Assembly: GCA_963676905.2 (NCBI GenBank) | Contig: CAXXVE010000001.1 | Coordinates: 806,001-870,000 of the forward strand | Reading direction: 5' to 3' | Length of the DNA: 64,000 bases | Source of the DNA: Oceanispirochaeta sp963676905 | GTDB lineage: Bacteria > Spirochaetota > Spirochaetia > DSM-2461 | Part shown: positions 8,559 to 18,027 of the stretch, piece after piece | Layout: each line of letters starts with the position of its first letter | Position numbering within the stretch: the first letter of the stretch is position 1 | Program-made: the position numbers and the translations under genes | The notes under the pieces: model-generated | What the model was told of the DNA's origin: nothing | Database searches by the model: none | Seen by the model: the letters and a program-made list of their open reading frames with translations, nothing else

Positions 8559-9298
8559 TTATACTCCTCATCTTCATCCTGAATATCACTGATCGCCCTG
8601 GCCAGGTCGATCTTTCCCTCATAGTAGGCCTTGCCCGTGATAATCCCCTTGACCAGAGGATCACCCTGTTCACAAACCTGGCTCAGATCCTCCTGAGAGC
8701 TTATCCCCCCGGAAAGTGTGATAACAAGGCCTGTCTCACGGGCCATCCGGTTGGTGCTTTCAATATCCGGTCCGGCCAGTGTCCCGTCCCTGTCAATATT
8801 TGTATAGATAATATTTCCGATTCCCATATCAGCACACTTGCGGCCCAGGTCCGAATCCTTCAGAGCGGTTCCCTTCTCCCAGCCGGAGACTTTGACCTCT
8901 CCGTCCAGGGCATCAATTCCTGCAATAAAAACCTTTCCGAACTCTTCTATCCATGAAGCCACCAGCCCGGGGTTTTTCGCAAGGACTGTACCGACAATCA
9001 GTTTGTCCACTCCTATACCGAGAAGCTCCTTAACATCCTCTTCGGTTCTGACACCGCCGCCCAGTTCAAGAACACCTGTAAAAACGGATCTGATCTTCCG
9101 AACCGCATCACGGTTGTTCTTTCCTTCACCTCTGGCGGCATCCAGATCCACAAGATGGAGCCGTTTGACTCCAAGGTCCTGGAACGCCTTTGCCGCGGCG
9201 GCAGGGTCCTTCTCATATGATTTAACTTCGTTGTAGTCGCCTTTGTAAAGCCGGACGCACTCTCCGCCCAGCAGATCAATTGCCGGTATAACAAGCAT
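8552..9298 (-). CDS. hisA: phosphoribosylformimino-AICAR ribotide isomerase HisA
   Basis: HisA catalyses the Amadori isomerisation of ProFAR to PRFAR in histidine synthesis. The 248 residues form a TIM barrel with the catalytic Asp in the opening PAIDLLGGECVRL, the matching region HLVDLDAARG, GGGVRT in the middle, and YTNIDRDGTLAGPD plus LSGGISS in the C-terminal half. GGAAGGA precedes the ATG. It is followed by the overlapping hisE-like gene and preceded by pyrC 29 bases upstream on the same strand, so histidine and pyrimidine genes appear to share a transcript. Confidence 0.95.
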   Translation of the reverse strand: MLVIPAIDLLGGECVRLYKGDYNEVKSYEKDPAAAAKAFQDLGVKRLHLVDLDAARGEGKNNRDAVRKIRSVFTGVLELGGGVRTEEDVKELLGIGVDKLIVGTVLAKNPGLVASWIEEFGKVFIAGIDALDGEVKVSGWEKGTALKDSDLGRKCADMGIGNIIYTNIDRDGTLAGPDIESTNRMARETGLVITLSGGISSQEDLSQVCEQGDPLVKGIITGKAYYEGKIDLARAISDIQDEDEEYKW

Positions 9299-9327
9299 TT
9301 TACTATCCTTCCATTTATTTAATTGCG

Positions 9328-10329
9328 TTAATTATCGACTCTCCATGAGAGGGTTTCTCCTGCTGCAAGAGGAACGGCGCCGCCTATCAGCTCAGGAACG
9401 GTCCACTCCTCCTTTCTGAGGGTCAGAGTCCCGCTGTTCAGGGGCAGGCCGTAGAACCCGGCGCCGATGCGGCTTACAAAATCCTCAACTCTGTCCAGAG
9501 CCCCCTCTTTTTCAAAGAGCTCCACAAGCAGCGGCAGAGCCACTGTCGAGGTAAAGGCTCCCGCACCGCAGCTGGCGCCCTCTTTGGATGCTCTGGGGTG
9601 GGGAGCGCTGTCGGAACCGTAGAACAGTCTTGGATTTCCACTGCATACAGCGTCAACCAGAGCCCTCCTGTCTTTTTCTTTCTTGACAACAGGCTTGCAG
9701 AAAAGATGGGGTTTCAGAGCCCCCCCCATCAGATCATCCAGGGTATAGATCAGGTGATGGGTTGTTACTGTTCCCGCCACATGGTCGGGACAGCTCTCCA
9801 GAAAGGTAAGACTCTCAGCGCAGCTCAGGTGTTCCAGAACTATTTTCAGTTTTGGGAAATCGCGGATTATATCCTCAAGCTCCTTCAGATAGGAGATCTC
9901 CCTCTCCAGGACCGGCGCTTCAGGGTGTTCTCCGTGAATGCTGAGAACCATCCCCACCTCTTCCATGGCTGCAAGGATGTCGCGGATCTGACGGTATGAT
10001 GAAATCCCGTCCTCCGCATTTGTTGTGGCCCCTGCAGGGTAGAGTTTTCCTATAATGGCTCCGGCACTCTTCATCTCTGCCACGACTCCGGGATTCATAT
10101 CAGGAAGCAGCTTGAAAGCCATAAGGGCCTCAAAACCGGGAGCTTCACTTTCAATGGCCTTCTTGTAGGCCAGCATCCCGGCTGGATCACAGACCGGAGG
10201 AAGGGTGTTGGGCATAACAAGACCCCTGGCAAAGGACCGGGCAGATTCCCGGGCATAGGCCCCCATCACATCCCCCTGTCTCAGGTGAAGATGAAAATCA
10301 TCTGGTTTTCTGATTGTCAGGGTATCCAT
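9328..10329 (-). CDS. pyrC: dihydroorotase, class II PyrC type
   Basis: PyrC closes N-carbamoyl-aspartate to dihydroorotate in pyrimidine synthesis with a binuclear zinc centre. Ligands are all visible: His13/His15 in DDFHLHLR, the carboxylated Lys95 in AIIGKLYPAGATTN, His132 in IHGEHP, His167 in VLEHLSC and the catalytic Asp240 in YGSDSAPH. The length (333) is slightly below the 340-350 usual for the class. AAAGGAG precedes the ATG. It starts 3 bases after the WG-repeat lipoprotein gene and leads into hisA. Confidence 0.95.
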   Translation of the reverse strand: MDTLTIRKPDDFHLHLRQGDVMGAYARESARSFARGLVMPNTLPPVCDPAGMLAYKKAIESEAPGFEALMAFKLLPDMNPGVVAEMKSAGAIIGKLYPAGATTNAEDGISSYRQIRDILAAMEEVGMVLSIHGEHPEAPVLEREISYLKELEDIIRDFPKLKIVLEHLSCAESLTFLESCPDHVAGTVTTHHLIYTLDDLMGGALKPHLFCKPVVKKEKDRRALVDAVCSGNPRLFYGSDSAPHPRASKEGASCGAGAFTSTVALPLLVELFEKEGALDRVEDFVSRIGAGFYGLPLNSGTLTLRKEEWTVPELIGGAVPLAAGETLSWRVDN

Positions 10330-10332
10330 ACT

Positions 10333-11316
10333 CTACTCCTTTTCCTCCGCTGTCAGCAGGGGTTGCGCAGTCCAGACCTCTTCTCCCTCACGGTTAACGT
10401 ATATCAGAAGATTGTCCCGGACCATAAGGGCCAGCTCTCCCTTGAAGTCCTCACCGTAATCGTAGCGGGCCTCAACCTCTAATTCTCCGTCTTTATTGAT
10501 AAAACCCATGCGTTCTCCGACCTGAACCCGGGCGAGTCCGTCTGAGAAAGCCGAAGCAAAACTGTAGACCGGTTCAATAACGGTCTCACCATCTTTATCA
10601 ATAAAACCGGCCAGCCCGTTTTCCACGACCAGAATCAGGCCGTCTGAGAGAGAACCGGAATACTTATATCTGTGGGGAATGACAAGACTGCCTTTTGTAT
10701 CTATATAACCGCCCAGTCCGTTATTCACAACCAGAGCGAGTCCCTCGGAGAAGTCTCCGGCAAATTCATAGGCGCAGGGGATTACAAGATCACCCTTTTT
10801 GTTTATAAAACCGCTTTTTCCGTCCTCACTGACAAGAGCAAGGCCGTCTTTGAAGTCTCCCATGTACTCATAGGGAAGCTCAATTTTGAGCTCTCCTTTT
10901 TTATTAATCAGCCAGGTGGTCCCATCCTCTGTGAATACGGGACAGAGTCCTTCGGAGAAATTACCGCCCCTCAGGTATTCCGGAGGAATTATCTCCTCAC
11001 CCTTTCTGTTTATATAACCGACTTTTCCGTTTCTGATAATTCGTGCCATTCCGTCGCTGAAGGGGGAAGCCATATCAAAGGAAACACTCTCCAGCCGCTC
11101 TCCGTCGCCATCGATAAAGCTCAGAACTTCAGATGTTGAAACAAGGGCAAACCCTTCGGAAAAATTATCCCCTTTGTCATAATCCGGCTCCAGAACGGTC
11201 TCACCTTCACTGTTGATATAGGCGACCCTGCCGTTCACCATAACGGGGTACAGCTCCTTCGAACAGGAGCTTAATATAATAGCCAGCACCGCCAGTGCCG
11301 GAATAAGTCGCTTCAT
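10333..11316 (-). CDS. WG-repeat-like lipoprotein
   Basis: A hydrophobic signal (about residues 3-16) ends in the lipobox LSSC, so the mature protein should be lipid-anchored at Cys18. The rest is seven or eight repeats of about 38 residues with the pattern G-x-x-G-F/Y-I-x-x-x-G-E/D followed by a Y and F-S-D/E-G-L-A. This is the WG-repeat (KWG-like) fold with the Trp mostly replaced by another residue. Such proteins are probably cell-surface beta structures of unknown role. AGAGGA precedes the ATG. It is the first gene of the leftward unit leading to pyrC, although no function links it to pyrimidine synthesis. Confidence 0.85.
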   Translation of the reverse strand: MKRLIPALAVLAIILSSCSKELYPVMVNGRVAYINSEGETVLEPDYDKGDNFSEGFALVSTSEVLSFIDGDGERLESVSFDMASPFSDGMARIIRNGKVGYINRKGEEIIPPEYLRGGNFSEGLCPVFTEDGTTWLINKKGELKIELPYEYMGDFKDGLALVSEDGKSGFINKKGDLVIPCAYEFAGDFSEGLALVVNNGLGGYIDTKGSLVIPHRYKYSGSLSDGLILVVENGLAGFIDKDGETVIEPVYSFASAFSDGLARVQVGERMGFINKDGELEVEARYDYGEDFKGELALMVRDNLLIYVNREGEEVWTAQPLLTAEEKE

Positions 11317-11480
11317 GAAAATCCTCTTGTTTGAAATTTGATCCTATTCTATAGAATTCCCACTACTATTGTAATACACCTTGTGTCAATCAGAGGGTAA
11401 ATCACTATTCCCAAGGCAGAAGATATGTCTTAAAATACTCGAAAGCATTACACATTCAAAGTTTAATCAGGAGCGGAACC

Positions 11481-11657
11481 GTGACCCGACATGAAAGTAT
11501 TCGTTACGTCCATCTGCGAGCGCAGGAGTGCGGATACGGCAGTGAGACCCTGGAAAAAATCCGGAAAAAACTGGAGACCCTTCAGGAAGAGGAACTGGAT
11601 CATCTGAAAAGAATTTCTGAACCTGCCTTCAGAGACTGGTGTAAAGTGCTTGGTTAA
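11481..11657 (+). CDS. small charged 58-residue protein of unknown function
   Basis: A GTG start at 11481 has AGGAG 7 bases upstream and opens a 58-residue frame ending at a TAA 11 bases before lysA. The product is rich in charged residues, with a central predicted helix (TLEKIRKKLETLQEEELDHL) and the ending FRDWCKVLG. I recognise no family. The good ribosome site and close spacing to lysA support a real gene, perhaps co-transcribed with it. Confidence 0.55.
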   Translation: MTRHESIRYVHLRAQECGYGSETLEKIRKKLETLQEEELDHLKRISEPAFRDWCKVLG

Positions 11658-11668
11658 GAGAGGAAAAA

Positions 11669-12925
11669 ATGAATAAACGAACCATACCCTTCAGTAAAGA
11701 AGATTTGAAGCGCATAGCCGGGGAGCATCAGACTCCCTTTCATATCTATGACAAGGCGGCAATTACAGCCAATGCCGAAAAAATGATAAGTGCATTCTCA
11801 TGGGTCCCCGGAGGATTCAAAAACTATTTTGCCGTCAAGGCACTGCCCAACCCCTATATACTCAAGCTCCTTAAGGGACTTGGAATGGGTGCGGACTGCT
11901 CCTCTCTGCCCGAACTGCTTCTTGCCGAAAAGGTGGGGCTCAAGGGCGAGGAAATTATGTTTACCTCAAATGACACTCCCATTGAAGAATATGAATATGC
12001 ACTGAAACTGGGAGCAGTAATAAACCTGGACGATATCACCCATCTGGACTTCCTGAAAGAGGGTGCTGGAATGCCCGAGCTGATCTGCTTCCGCTACAAC
12101 CCCGGTCCCCTGAAAGCGGGAAATGCAATTATAGGTTCTCCTGAAGAGGCAAAATACGGTTTTACAAGAGAACAGCTGAAAGAGGGATATAAAAAAGCGG
12201 CGGCTTATGGAGTAAAGCGCTTCGGCCTCCACACAATGGTAGCCTCCAACGAGCTGGATCCCGACTACTTTATCGAGACAGCCGTTATCCTTCTGGATCT
12301 TGTAAACGAGATTTCAGCGGAAACAGGCATTACATTTGAGTTCATCAATCTCGGTGGTGGAGTTGGTATCCCCTATAAACCCGGTGACAAGGCTGTGGAC
12401 CTGGACTATGTAGGAAAGGGTATTGAGAAGGCTTATGCAGAGAAACTTGCGGGGACACCCCACGAAGGCAAACTGCGGGTGAAGATGGAGTGCGGCCGCG
12501 TTATTACCGGACCCTACGGATATCTTGTAACAAAAGCCATCCACAAAAAGGACACATACAAGCACTACATCGGTGTGGACGCCTGTATGGCGGACCTGAT
12601 GAGACCCGGAATGTACGGTGCCTACCACCATATAACCATCCCCGGCAAGGAGAACGCATCCTGTGACCACACCTACGATGTGGCCGGATCCCTTTGTGAA
12701 AACAATGACAAGTTCGCTATTGACCGCGAACTCCCCCTCATCGAGGCTGACGATTTTGTTGTCATCCATGATACAGGGGCCCACGGTCATGCCATGGGGT
12801 TCAACTACAATGGAAAGCTCAGACATGCTGAACTGCTTATGGACAGCGACAAGTCTGTAGAGCTTATAAGAAGAGCCGAAACCGTAGAAGACTACTTCGC
12901 AACTCTTGATTTTTCAAAACTCTGA
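11669..12925 (+). CDS. lysA: diaminopimelate decarboxylase
   Basis: A fold-type III PLP enzyme that makes lysine from meso-diaminopimelate. The PLP-binding lysine is Lys57 in YFAVKALPNP. The glycine loop NLGGGVGIPY and CGRVITGPYG bind the phosphate. GSLCENNDKF carries the catalytic Cys of the partner subunit, and HDTGAHGHAMGFNYNG closes the site. The length of 418 is normal. The variant with this C-terminal GAHGHAMGFNYN is found in several anaerobes. AGAGGAAAA precedes the ATG. The GH13 gene follows after 11 bases. Confidence 0.93.
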   Translation: MNKRTIPFSKEDLKRIAGEHQTPFHIYDKAAITANAEKMISAFSWVPGGFKNYFAVKALPNPYILKLLKGLGMGADCSSLPELLLAEKVGLKGEEIMFTSNDTPIEEYEYALKLGAVINLDDITHLDFLKEGAGMPELICFRYNPGPLKAGNAIIGSPEEAKYGFTREQLKEGYKKAAAYGVKRFGLHTMVASNELDPDYFIETAVILLDLVNEISAETGITFEFINLGGGVGIPYKPGDKAVDLDYVGKGIEKAYAEKLAGTPHEGKLRVKMECGRVITGPYGYLVTKAIHKKDTYKHYIGVDACMADLMRPGMYGAYHHITIPGKENASCDHTYDVAGSLCENNDKFAIDRELPLIEADDFVVIHDTGAHGHAMGFNYNGKLRHAELLMDSDKSVELIRRAETVEDYFATLDFSKL

Positions 12926-12936
12926 CGGGATCTGTT

Positions 12937-15900
12937 GTGACCGGCTGTCTGTATCTTGAAAACAGTATCAGAACCTCCCTTCCCTCAGGGGCGGGAGATT
13001 CCTCATTCCTTACAATAGAGAGCCAGTCCGACGCCCGGAGTGCGGCGGAGTACCTCAGACCCCTTATCTCGGAGGAGCTGAAAGCCGGTGAGATCTACCT
13101 GACAGCTCTGCTGGCAGGATTTTACCGCCGGACTCTCTCCGGATACCTTGACGACCTCCGTGAGGAAACCCCCGGGATATCCCTGAGGAAGATGATTCCA
13201 CCCGCCGAGGAACCAGCCTGGACGGCTCTTCTGAAACGCATGGACAGCAGCTATCCTGCCGGGAAGGTTTGCGACCTGAAATCCGGAGAGGCTGAAGTGG
13301 AGTCGCGGATCATTGACGCCCTTGTATTGAAGCTCCTTAACGGAAACAAGGGCTGCCGTAATATGAAACCACTCTTCCCGGACCTCAAGGTCAGGGGAAA
13401 AGCCTATAACAGCCAGCTGACCCAGCTCAGGGAGTTTCTGGAACAGTATCCCCTCCCCAAGGGATGGACAGAGGATCTTCTGACCCTCCTTCAGACACCG
13501 GAGATGAAATTCCCAGGCTCTCTTGAGGAGCAGATCCGCTTCATAAGCGGTTCGGGTCTGTTCAGTTTCATCAAAGACAGTTCGCCATTTCTCTCCGCCC
13601 TGGATCTTTACAGGGAAGACTGCAAGATCGGTCTGACAGGCCCGGGACCTGTAGAGGGAATTGACTTTTCATTTCATGAGGATGACGAGGCCCACTTCAC
13701 AGTCGATGCGGACTGGATGCCCAATCTGATTCTTCTTGCCAAAAACTGCTATGTCTGGCTCTACCAGCTCTCCCAGAAGTATAAACGCCCTGTAAACACA
13801 CTCGGAGAGATCCCCTCGGAAGAGCTTGATGAAATACGTCGCCGGGGCATTACAGGTCTCTGGCTTATCGGCATATGGGAGAGGAGTGCCGCCTCCCGGA
13901 GCATTAAGCGGATCTGCGGCAATCCGGAAGCAGAAGCATCAGCCTACTCACTCAGGGAATACAGGATTTCAGAAGACCTCGGAGGAGAGGACGCCCTTGA
14001 GGAATTCCGGGACCGGTGCTTCCAGAAGGGTATCCGCCTCGCCAGCGATATGGTTCCCAACCATACAGGACTGGACTCCCGGTGGATGAAAGAACATCCC
14101 GAGTACTTTCTTCAGTGCTCCGAGCCGCCCTACCCCGGGTATACGTTTAACGGCCCGGATCTGAGCGACAGCAGTGAAATCAGCCTCTTTCTTGAAGACG
14201 GCTACTACGACCGCAGCGATGCCTCAGTCGTGTTTCTGAGACAGGACAACATAAGCGGCGGAAAAAAGTACATCTATCATGGAAACGACGGAACCTCCAT
14301 GCCCTGGAACGATACGGCCCAGCTTGATTTCCTCAATTCCGATGTCCGGGAGGCAGTCATTCAGGAGATCCTCTCCGTGGCACGCCGTTTTCCGATTATC
14401 CGCTTCGATGCCGCTATGACACTGGCCCGCAAGCATGTACAGCGCCTCTGGTTTCCCCGGCCAGGAGAAGGCGGGGCAATACCCTCCCGCTCCGGCTACA
14501 GTATGACCGACCATGAATTCCGTGAGAAAATGCCCGAAGAGTTCTGGCGGGAAGTGGTGGACCGGATCAGCATAGAAGCTCCAGACACCCTCCTGCTGGC
14601 CGAAGCCTTCTGGATGATGGAAGGTTACTTTGTCCGGAACCTGGGAATGCACAGAGTCTATAACTCTGCCTTTATGAACCTTCTTAAAACAGAGAGCAAC
14701 AGTGAGTTCAGAAAACTTCTGAAGGAGACCCTCAAGTCCAACCCCAGAATTCTCAAGCGTTTCGTGAACTTTATGAATAACCCCGACGAGGACAGCGCCG
14801 TCACCCAGTTCGGGAAGGGAGACAAATACTTTGGTATCTGTACTCTTATGGTGACGCTCCCCGGACTGCCCATGGTGGGGCATGGTCAATTTCAGGGTTA
14901 TTCCGAAAAGTACGGCATGGAGTACAGACGTTCCTACTTCCGGGAGGAGGAGGACAGAGAGCTTCTGGACCGTCATGAGCGGGAGATTTTTCCGTTGATG
15001 AAGAGGCGCCTTCTCTTTGCCGGTGCAAAACAGTTCCATCTCTTTGATTTCCTGAACACCACCGGTGAAGTCTGTGAAAGTGTTTACGCCTTTTCAAACT
15101 CCCGTGAGAGTGACCACGTCATGGTTTTCTACAACAACAGCAACACCCTCTGCGAGGGTGGAGTCCTTCAGGAGTGCACCAAGGCCATAAACTCCGAAGA
15201 GGGGGATATTCTGGGTGAAGAGAGTCAGGATATCGGCAGTCTCCTTGAACTGAGTGAGACTGGATTCACCCTTCTTTTTGAAAGGAAAAAGCGCCTCTGG
15301 TACATCCACAGAAACAGGGATATTCTTGCAAAAGGGCTGCCCTTGAAACTATACGGCTATCAGTCCAAGGTATTCTATCCCATAAGGCAGCAGGAAGACG
15401 ACGATGAACGGCGGCTTGAAAAACTGAAACAGAAGATCGGCGACAGAGGTGTTCCCGATCTGGACAGGGCACTGAGGTATTCAGAACTTGAACCTCTTAT
15501 CCATATGCTTGGGACCTTTATGAACTCAAGGGTCATCGATACACCGGTTATGAGCGACCTTATCACGAGGCTTTCCAAGGATCTGAACCGGATAAGACGT
15601 ATTCTTAAACCCCTGCAGAAAAAGAAGCCCCCTCTTCCCGAGCAACTGAGTCTGGAGTATATCATCAGGCCTTCATTCATGTCCCTGATGCTCTGTGACC
15701 CCGATGATACCCGCCTGTTTTATATGTGCCGGGTCTATCAGCTCTGGTCGGAATTCAGGGGCTCTGTTTCTGAATTCTGGAAGGGTCTTGTAGAGGATGA
15801 GGACTTTGCTCCCTGGTTTGGAATCAACAGCTACAAGGGAATACTGTGGTACAATAAAGAGTGTATGGATGAAGCCTTCTGGTGGTTCAGCGTTCTTACA

Positions 15901-16032
15901 TCACTGAGCTTTCTGAATGCCAGGCCTTCAGAGACCAGAACTCAGGGAATCAGGGAACATCTGGATTTTCTCAGCAATCTGCAGCGCAGACTGGGAGAGT
16001 CGGAGTACAGGGTATCCCAGATACTCTATTAA
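12937..16032 (+). CDS. large GH13 alpha-amylase-family glycosidase or glucanotransferase
   Basis: A 1031-residue protein with a GH13 barrel in the middle. Region I is DMVPNHTG (Asp371, His376). The nucleophile is Asp491 with Arg489 in IRFDAAMTL. The acid/base is Glu556 in LLAEAFW. The transition-state Asp is probably Asp617, in FMNNPDEDSA rather than the usual FxxNHD. About 300 residues precede the barrel and 350 follow; the N-terminal part shows no signal peptide, so it should act in the cytoplasm, perhaps on glycogen or maltodextrin. The start is a GTG with a weak ribosome site, 11 bases after lysA. Substrate and whether it hydrolyses or transfers cannot be told. Confidence 0.82.
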   Translation: MTGCLYLENSIRTSLPSGAGDSSFLTIESQSDARSAAEYLRPLISEELKAGEIYLTALLAGFYRRTLSGYLDDLREETPGISLRKMIPPAEEPAWTALLKRMDSSYPAGKVCDLKSGEAEVESRIIDALVLKLLNGNKGCRNMKPLFPDLKVRGKAYNSQLTQLREFLEQYPLPKGWTEDLLTLLQTPEMKFPGSLEEQIRFISGSGLFSFIKDSSPFLSALDLYREDCKIGLTGPGPVEGIDFSFHEDDEAHFTVDADWMPNLILLAKNCYVWLYQLSQKYKRPVNTLGEIPSEELDEIRRRGITGLWLIGIWERSAASRSIKRICGNPEAEASAYSLREYRISEDLGGEDALEEFRDRCFQKGIRLASDMVPNHTGLDSRWMKEHPEYFLQCSEPPYPGYTFNGPDLSDSSEISLFLEDGYYDRSDASVVFLRQDNISGGKKYIYHGNDGTSMPWNDTAQLDFLNSDVREAVIQEILSVARRFPIIRFDAAMTLARKHVQRLWFPRPGEGGAIPSRSGYSMTDHEFREKMPEEFWREVVDRISIEAPDTLLLAEAFWMMEGYFVRNLGMHRVYNSAFMNLLKTESNSEFRKLLKETLKSNPRILKRFVNFMNNPDEDSAVTQFGKGDKYFGICTLMVTLPGLPMVGHGQFQGYSEKYGMEYRRSYFREEEDRELLDRHEREIFPLMKRRLLFAGAKQFHLFDFLNTTGEVCESVYAFSNSRESDHVMVFYNNSNTLCEGGVLQECTKAINSEEGDILGEESQDIGSLLELSETGFTLLFERKKRLWYIHRNRDILAKGLPLKLYGYQSKVFYPIRQQEDDDERRLEKLKQKIGDRGVPDLDRALRYSELEPLIHMLGTFMNSRVIDTPVMSDLITRLSKDLNRIRRILKPLQKKKPPLPEQLSLEYIIRPSFMSLMLCDPDDTRLFYMCRVYQLWSEFRGSVSEFWKGLVEDEDFAPWFGINSYKGILWYNKECMDEAFWWFSVLTSLSFLNARPSETRTQGIREHLDFLSNLQRRLGESEYRVSQILY

Positions 16033-16063
16033 TTATTTAAGATCATCAAGGACTGATACTGAA

Positions 16064-16729
16064 ATGAGCAAGACCGTACTTATAATCGGCAGTGAAACCC
16101 TTCTGGGGAGAAAGCTGATCGAAATCTATCTGAACAGCGCCTACAAGGTGATAGCTCCTGTAATGACATCCAGGGAGACTCTCAAGGGATCTGAAAGAGC
16201 AAACCTCCTTGTTGTGCCCTGGAACAGGAGCTCCCTGGTTTCTGCGAAAACCGTAATGCGTGAAGTCATGAGGAATTTCTCCTCTCTGGACAATACAATC
16301 GTTGTCAATCCGGAGCTCAATGAAACAGCCTCCCTGATTGATCTGGAGACTGAACAGGTAGATCAGACCATCTACAATTACTGCAACGGCACCCTCTATC
16401 TGATCAAGGAGATTCTGGACTGCTATAACAGTCAGGGACGGGGTACAATAGCCTTTGCAGAAACAGAAAAGGGACTGGGAAAGGAAAACTTTCTTCCCTC
16501 TCTGATACGGGGAGCCTTCCACAATATGGCAGAAGCCCTCCTTCTCTCAGGCAGTGACGGCGAAACCCTCCGCTGCGGTTTTACATCCCGCTTGACGGAA
16601 ATGGAAGACTATGCACAATTCATCAAAGGGATCCTTGAAAATGAAGGGGATAAAATCCGGGGAGAGTGGCTTCTCTACTCCGACAGGAAAAACCTCTTTC
16701 AAAGCCTTCCCATAATCAAAAGAAAATAA
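16064..16729 (+). CDS. SDR-like Rossmann-fold protein, divergent
   Basis: The ATG at 16064 has AAGGA 11 bases upstream and gives 221 residues; a longer reading from 15917 would only overlap the GH13 gene. The N-terminal beta-alpha-beta SKTVLIIGSETLLGRKLIE resembles a short-chain dehydrogenase nucleotide-binding start. A later NYCNGTLYLIKEIL and GAFHNMAEALL match the SDR helices. The usual Tyr-x-x-x-Lys catalytic pair is not evident, and the glycine motif is relaxed (GSETLLGR). It may therefore bind a dinucleotide without being a classical dehydrogenase. It lies between the glycosidase and the transporter in one apparent transcript. Confidence 0.55.
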   Translation: MSKTVLIIGSETLLGRKLIEIYLNSAYKVIAPVMTSRETLKGSERANLLVVPWNRSSLVSAKTVMREVMRNFSSLDNTIVVNPELNETASLIDLETEQVDQTIYNYCNGTLYLIKEILDCYNSQGRGTIAFAETEKGLGKENFLPSLIRGAFHNMAEALLLSGSDGETLRCGFTSRLTEMEDYAQFIKGILENEGDKIRGEWLLYSDRKNLFQSLPIIKRK

Positions 16730-16771
16730 ACTGCTGCAGCATAACGCAGAAAATTCCTGGAGGAACTTCCC

Positions 16772-18025
16772 ATGAAACTTTGGTTGAAATATACTCTTTC
16801 GGCGGCGCTGGGCCTTATACTGGCCCTGCTGCTTCCCGGACATCAGACCCTTGATACCATCATCGCATCCATAGCCGAGTTTACTCTCCGTTTCGGACGC
16901 TTTCTTGTCTTCCCAATGATTTTCTTTACACTGAGTATATCGGTCTGTCAGCTCAGGCGGAGTTCTGAACTGCTTAAGACATTCCTGCGTCTTCTGGTTC
17001 TCAGCCTCACAGCAGCCGCTCTCTACACTCTGGTTGCCGTAGGGCTCTCCTTTATTCTTCCCGTGGAACGAATTCCCGTCCTCACCGACTCAACAGGATG
17101 GCAGTCGGCCATCCCCTTCAGAAACGAAATTTTAAACCCCGGTTTGGCAGAATATTTGAGGGGACTCGTTCCAGTCAATATTTTCAGCATCTTCCAGACA
17201 TCAGGAGCTTTTATCCTTCCTGCCCTGCTGTTTGCTTTTCTTCTGGGAACACAGCTCTTCCATGACAGGGAGGAGGCGGAACCCGTCTACAATCTTTTTG
17301 ACTCTTTCAGCCGCATGTTTTACAAGATGGGAGTTCTCTACAGCCGTATTCTCGTCTTCACTCTTTTCAGCCTGAGTTTTACATCAGTCCGCCATATTGT
17401 TTCCATACAGAATTTCGGAGCCTACCTCACACTGATCCGCCTTGTTGCCGCAGCTTCAGTTGTGATCCTTTTTATTCTCCAGCCTGCAGCTGTTTTTCTG
17501 CTTACAAAAAGAAATCCCTACAGGGAGATGAGAACCTTTCTTCCCGGCATGATTACAGCCCTTTTCAGCGGTGATCACTTTGTGAATATGCTTGTCATGG
17601 CAAGGGTTCTCAAGGAAAACGGTGGCGTGAAACGGAAGCTGAACGGCTTTGCCCTTCCCTTCCTGACCCTGTTCTCCCGCTCCGGTTCCGCCCTGATCAC
17701 TGCAATCAGCATGCTCACCATTCTGAAGTCCTACTCCAGTCTGGAACTGACAGCATTTCAGATATTCTGGATCATAGGGGCTTCTATTCTTGTATCCTAC
17801 CTTCTCTTTGCCCAGTCCTATCTGACAGTCTATACAGCGCTGATAACAGCCTGCAGTTTCTACGGCAGGGGCCTGGATGACGGGTATGTACTGATTCTTC
17901 CTGTTCTTCCCCTTCTTGTCCTTGTAGCGGGCTTCCTGGATGCTTCTAATGCGGCCTTTCTGACTCTCTGTTTCAAGAAGGACAAGGAGTTGAGGATTCC
18001 TGAGGACTCAGAGGAATTTATTTAA
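16772..18025 (+). CDS. dicarboxylate/amino acid:cation symporter, DAACS family
   Basis: A 417-residue membrane protein with about eight membrane segments and two re-entrant loops. The opening (MKLWLKYTLSAALGLILAL), FGRFLVFPMIFFTLSISV and the later FSRSGSALITAISM and FLDASNAAFLTLC regions fit the GltP/DctA (glutamate, aspartate, C4-dicarboxylate) family. The canonical serine-rich and NMDGT motifs are altered, so the substrate is uncertain. GGAGGAA precedes the ATG. Its stop lies 2 bases from the end of the convergent membrane-protein gene. Confidence 0.8.
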   Translation: MKLWLKYTLSAALGLILALLLPGHQTLDTIIASIAEFTLRFGRFLVFPMIFFTLSISVCQLRRSSELLKTFLRLLVLSLTAAALYTLVAVGLSFILPVERIPVLTDSTGWQSAIPFRNEILNPGLAEYLRGLVPVNIFSIFQTSGAFILPALLFAFLLGTQLFHDREEAEPVYNLFDSFSRMFYKMGVLYSRILVFTLFSLSFTSVRHIVSIQNFGAYLTLIRLVAAASVVILFILQPAAVFLLTKRNPYREMRTFLPGMITALFSGDHFVNMLVMARVLKENGGVKRKLNGFALPFLTLFSRSGSALITAISMLTILKSYSSLELTAFQIFWIIGASILVSYLLFAQSYLTVYTALITACSFYGRGLDDGYVLILPVLPLLVLVAGFLDASNAAFLTLCFKKDKELRIPEDSEEFI

Positions 18026-18027
18026 GA

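Noticed and set aside
15917..16063. Upstream extension of the SDR-like gene
   Set aside because: It overlaps the GH13 end; the ATG at 16064 has a proper ribosome site and opens the Rossmann motif.
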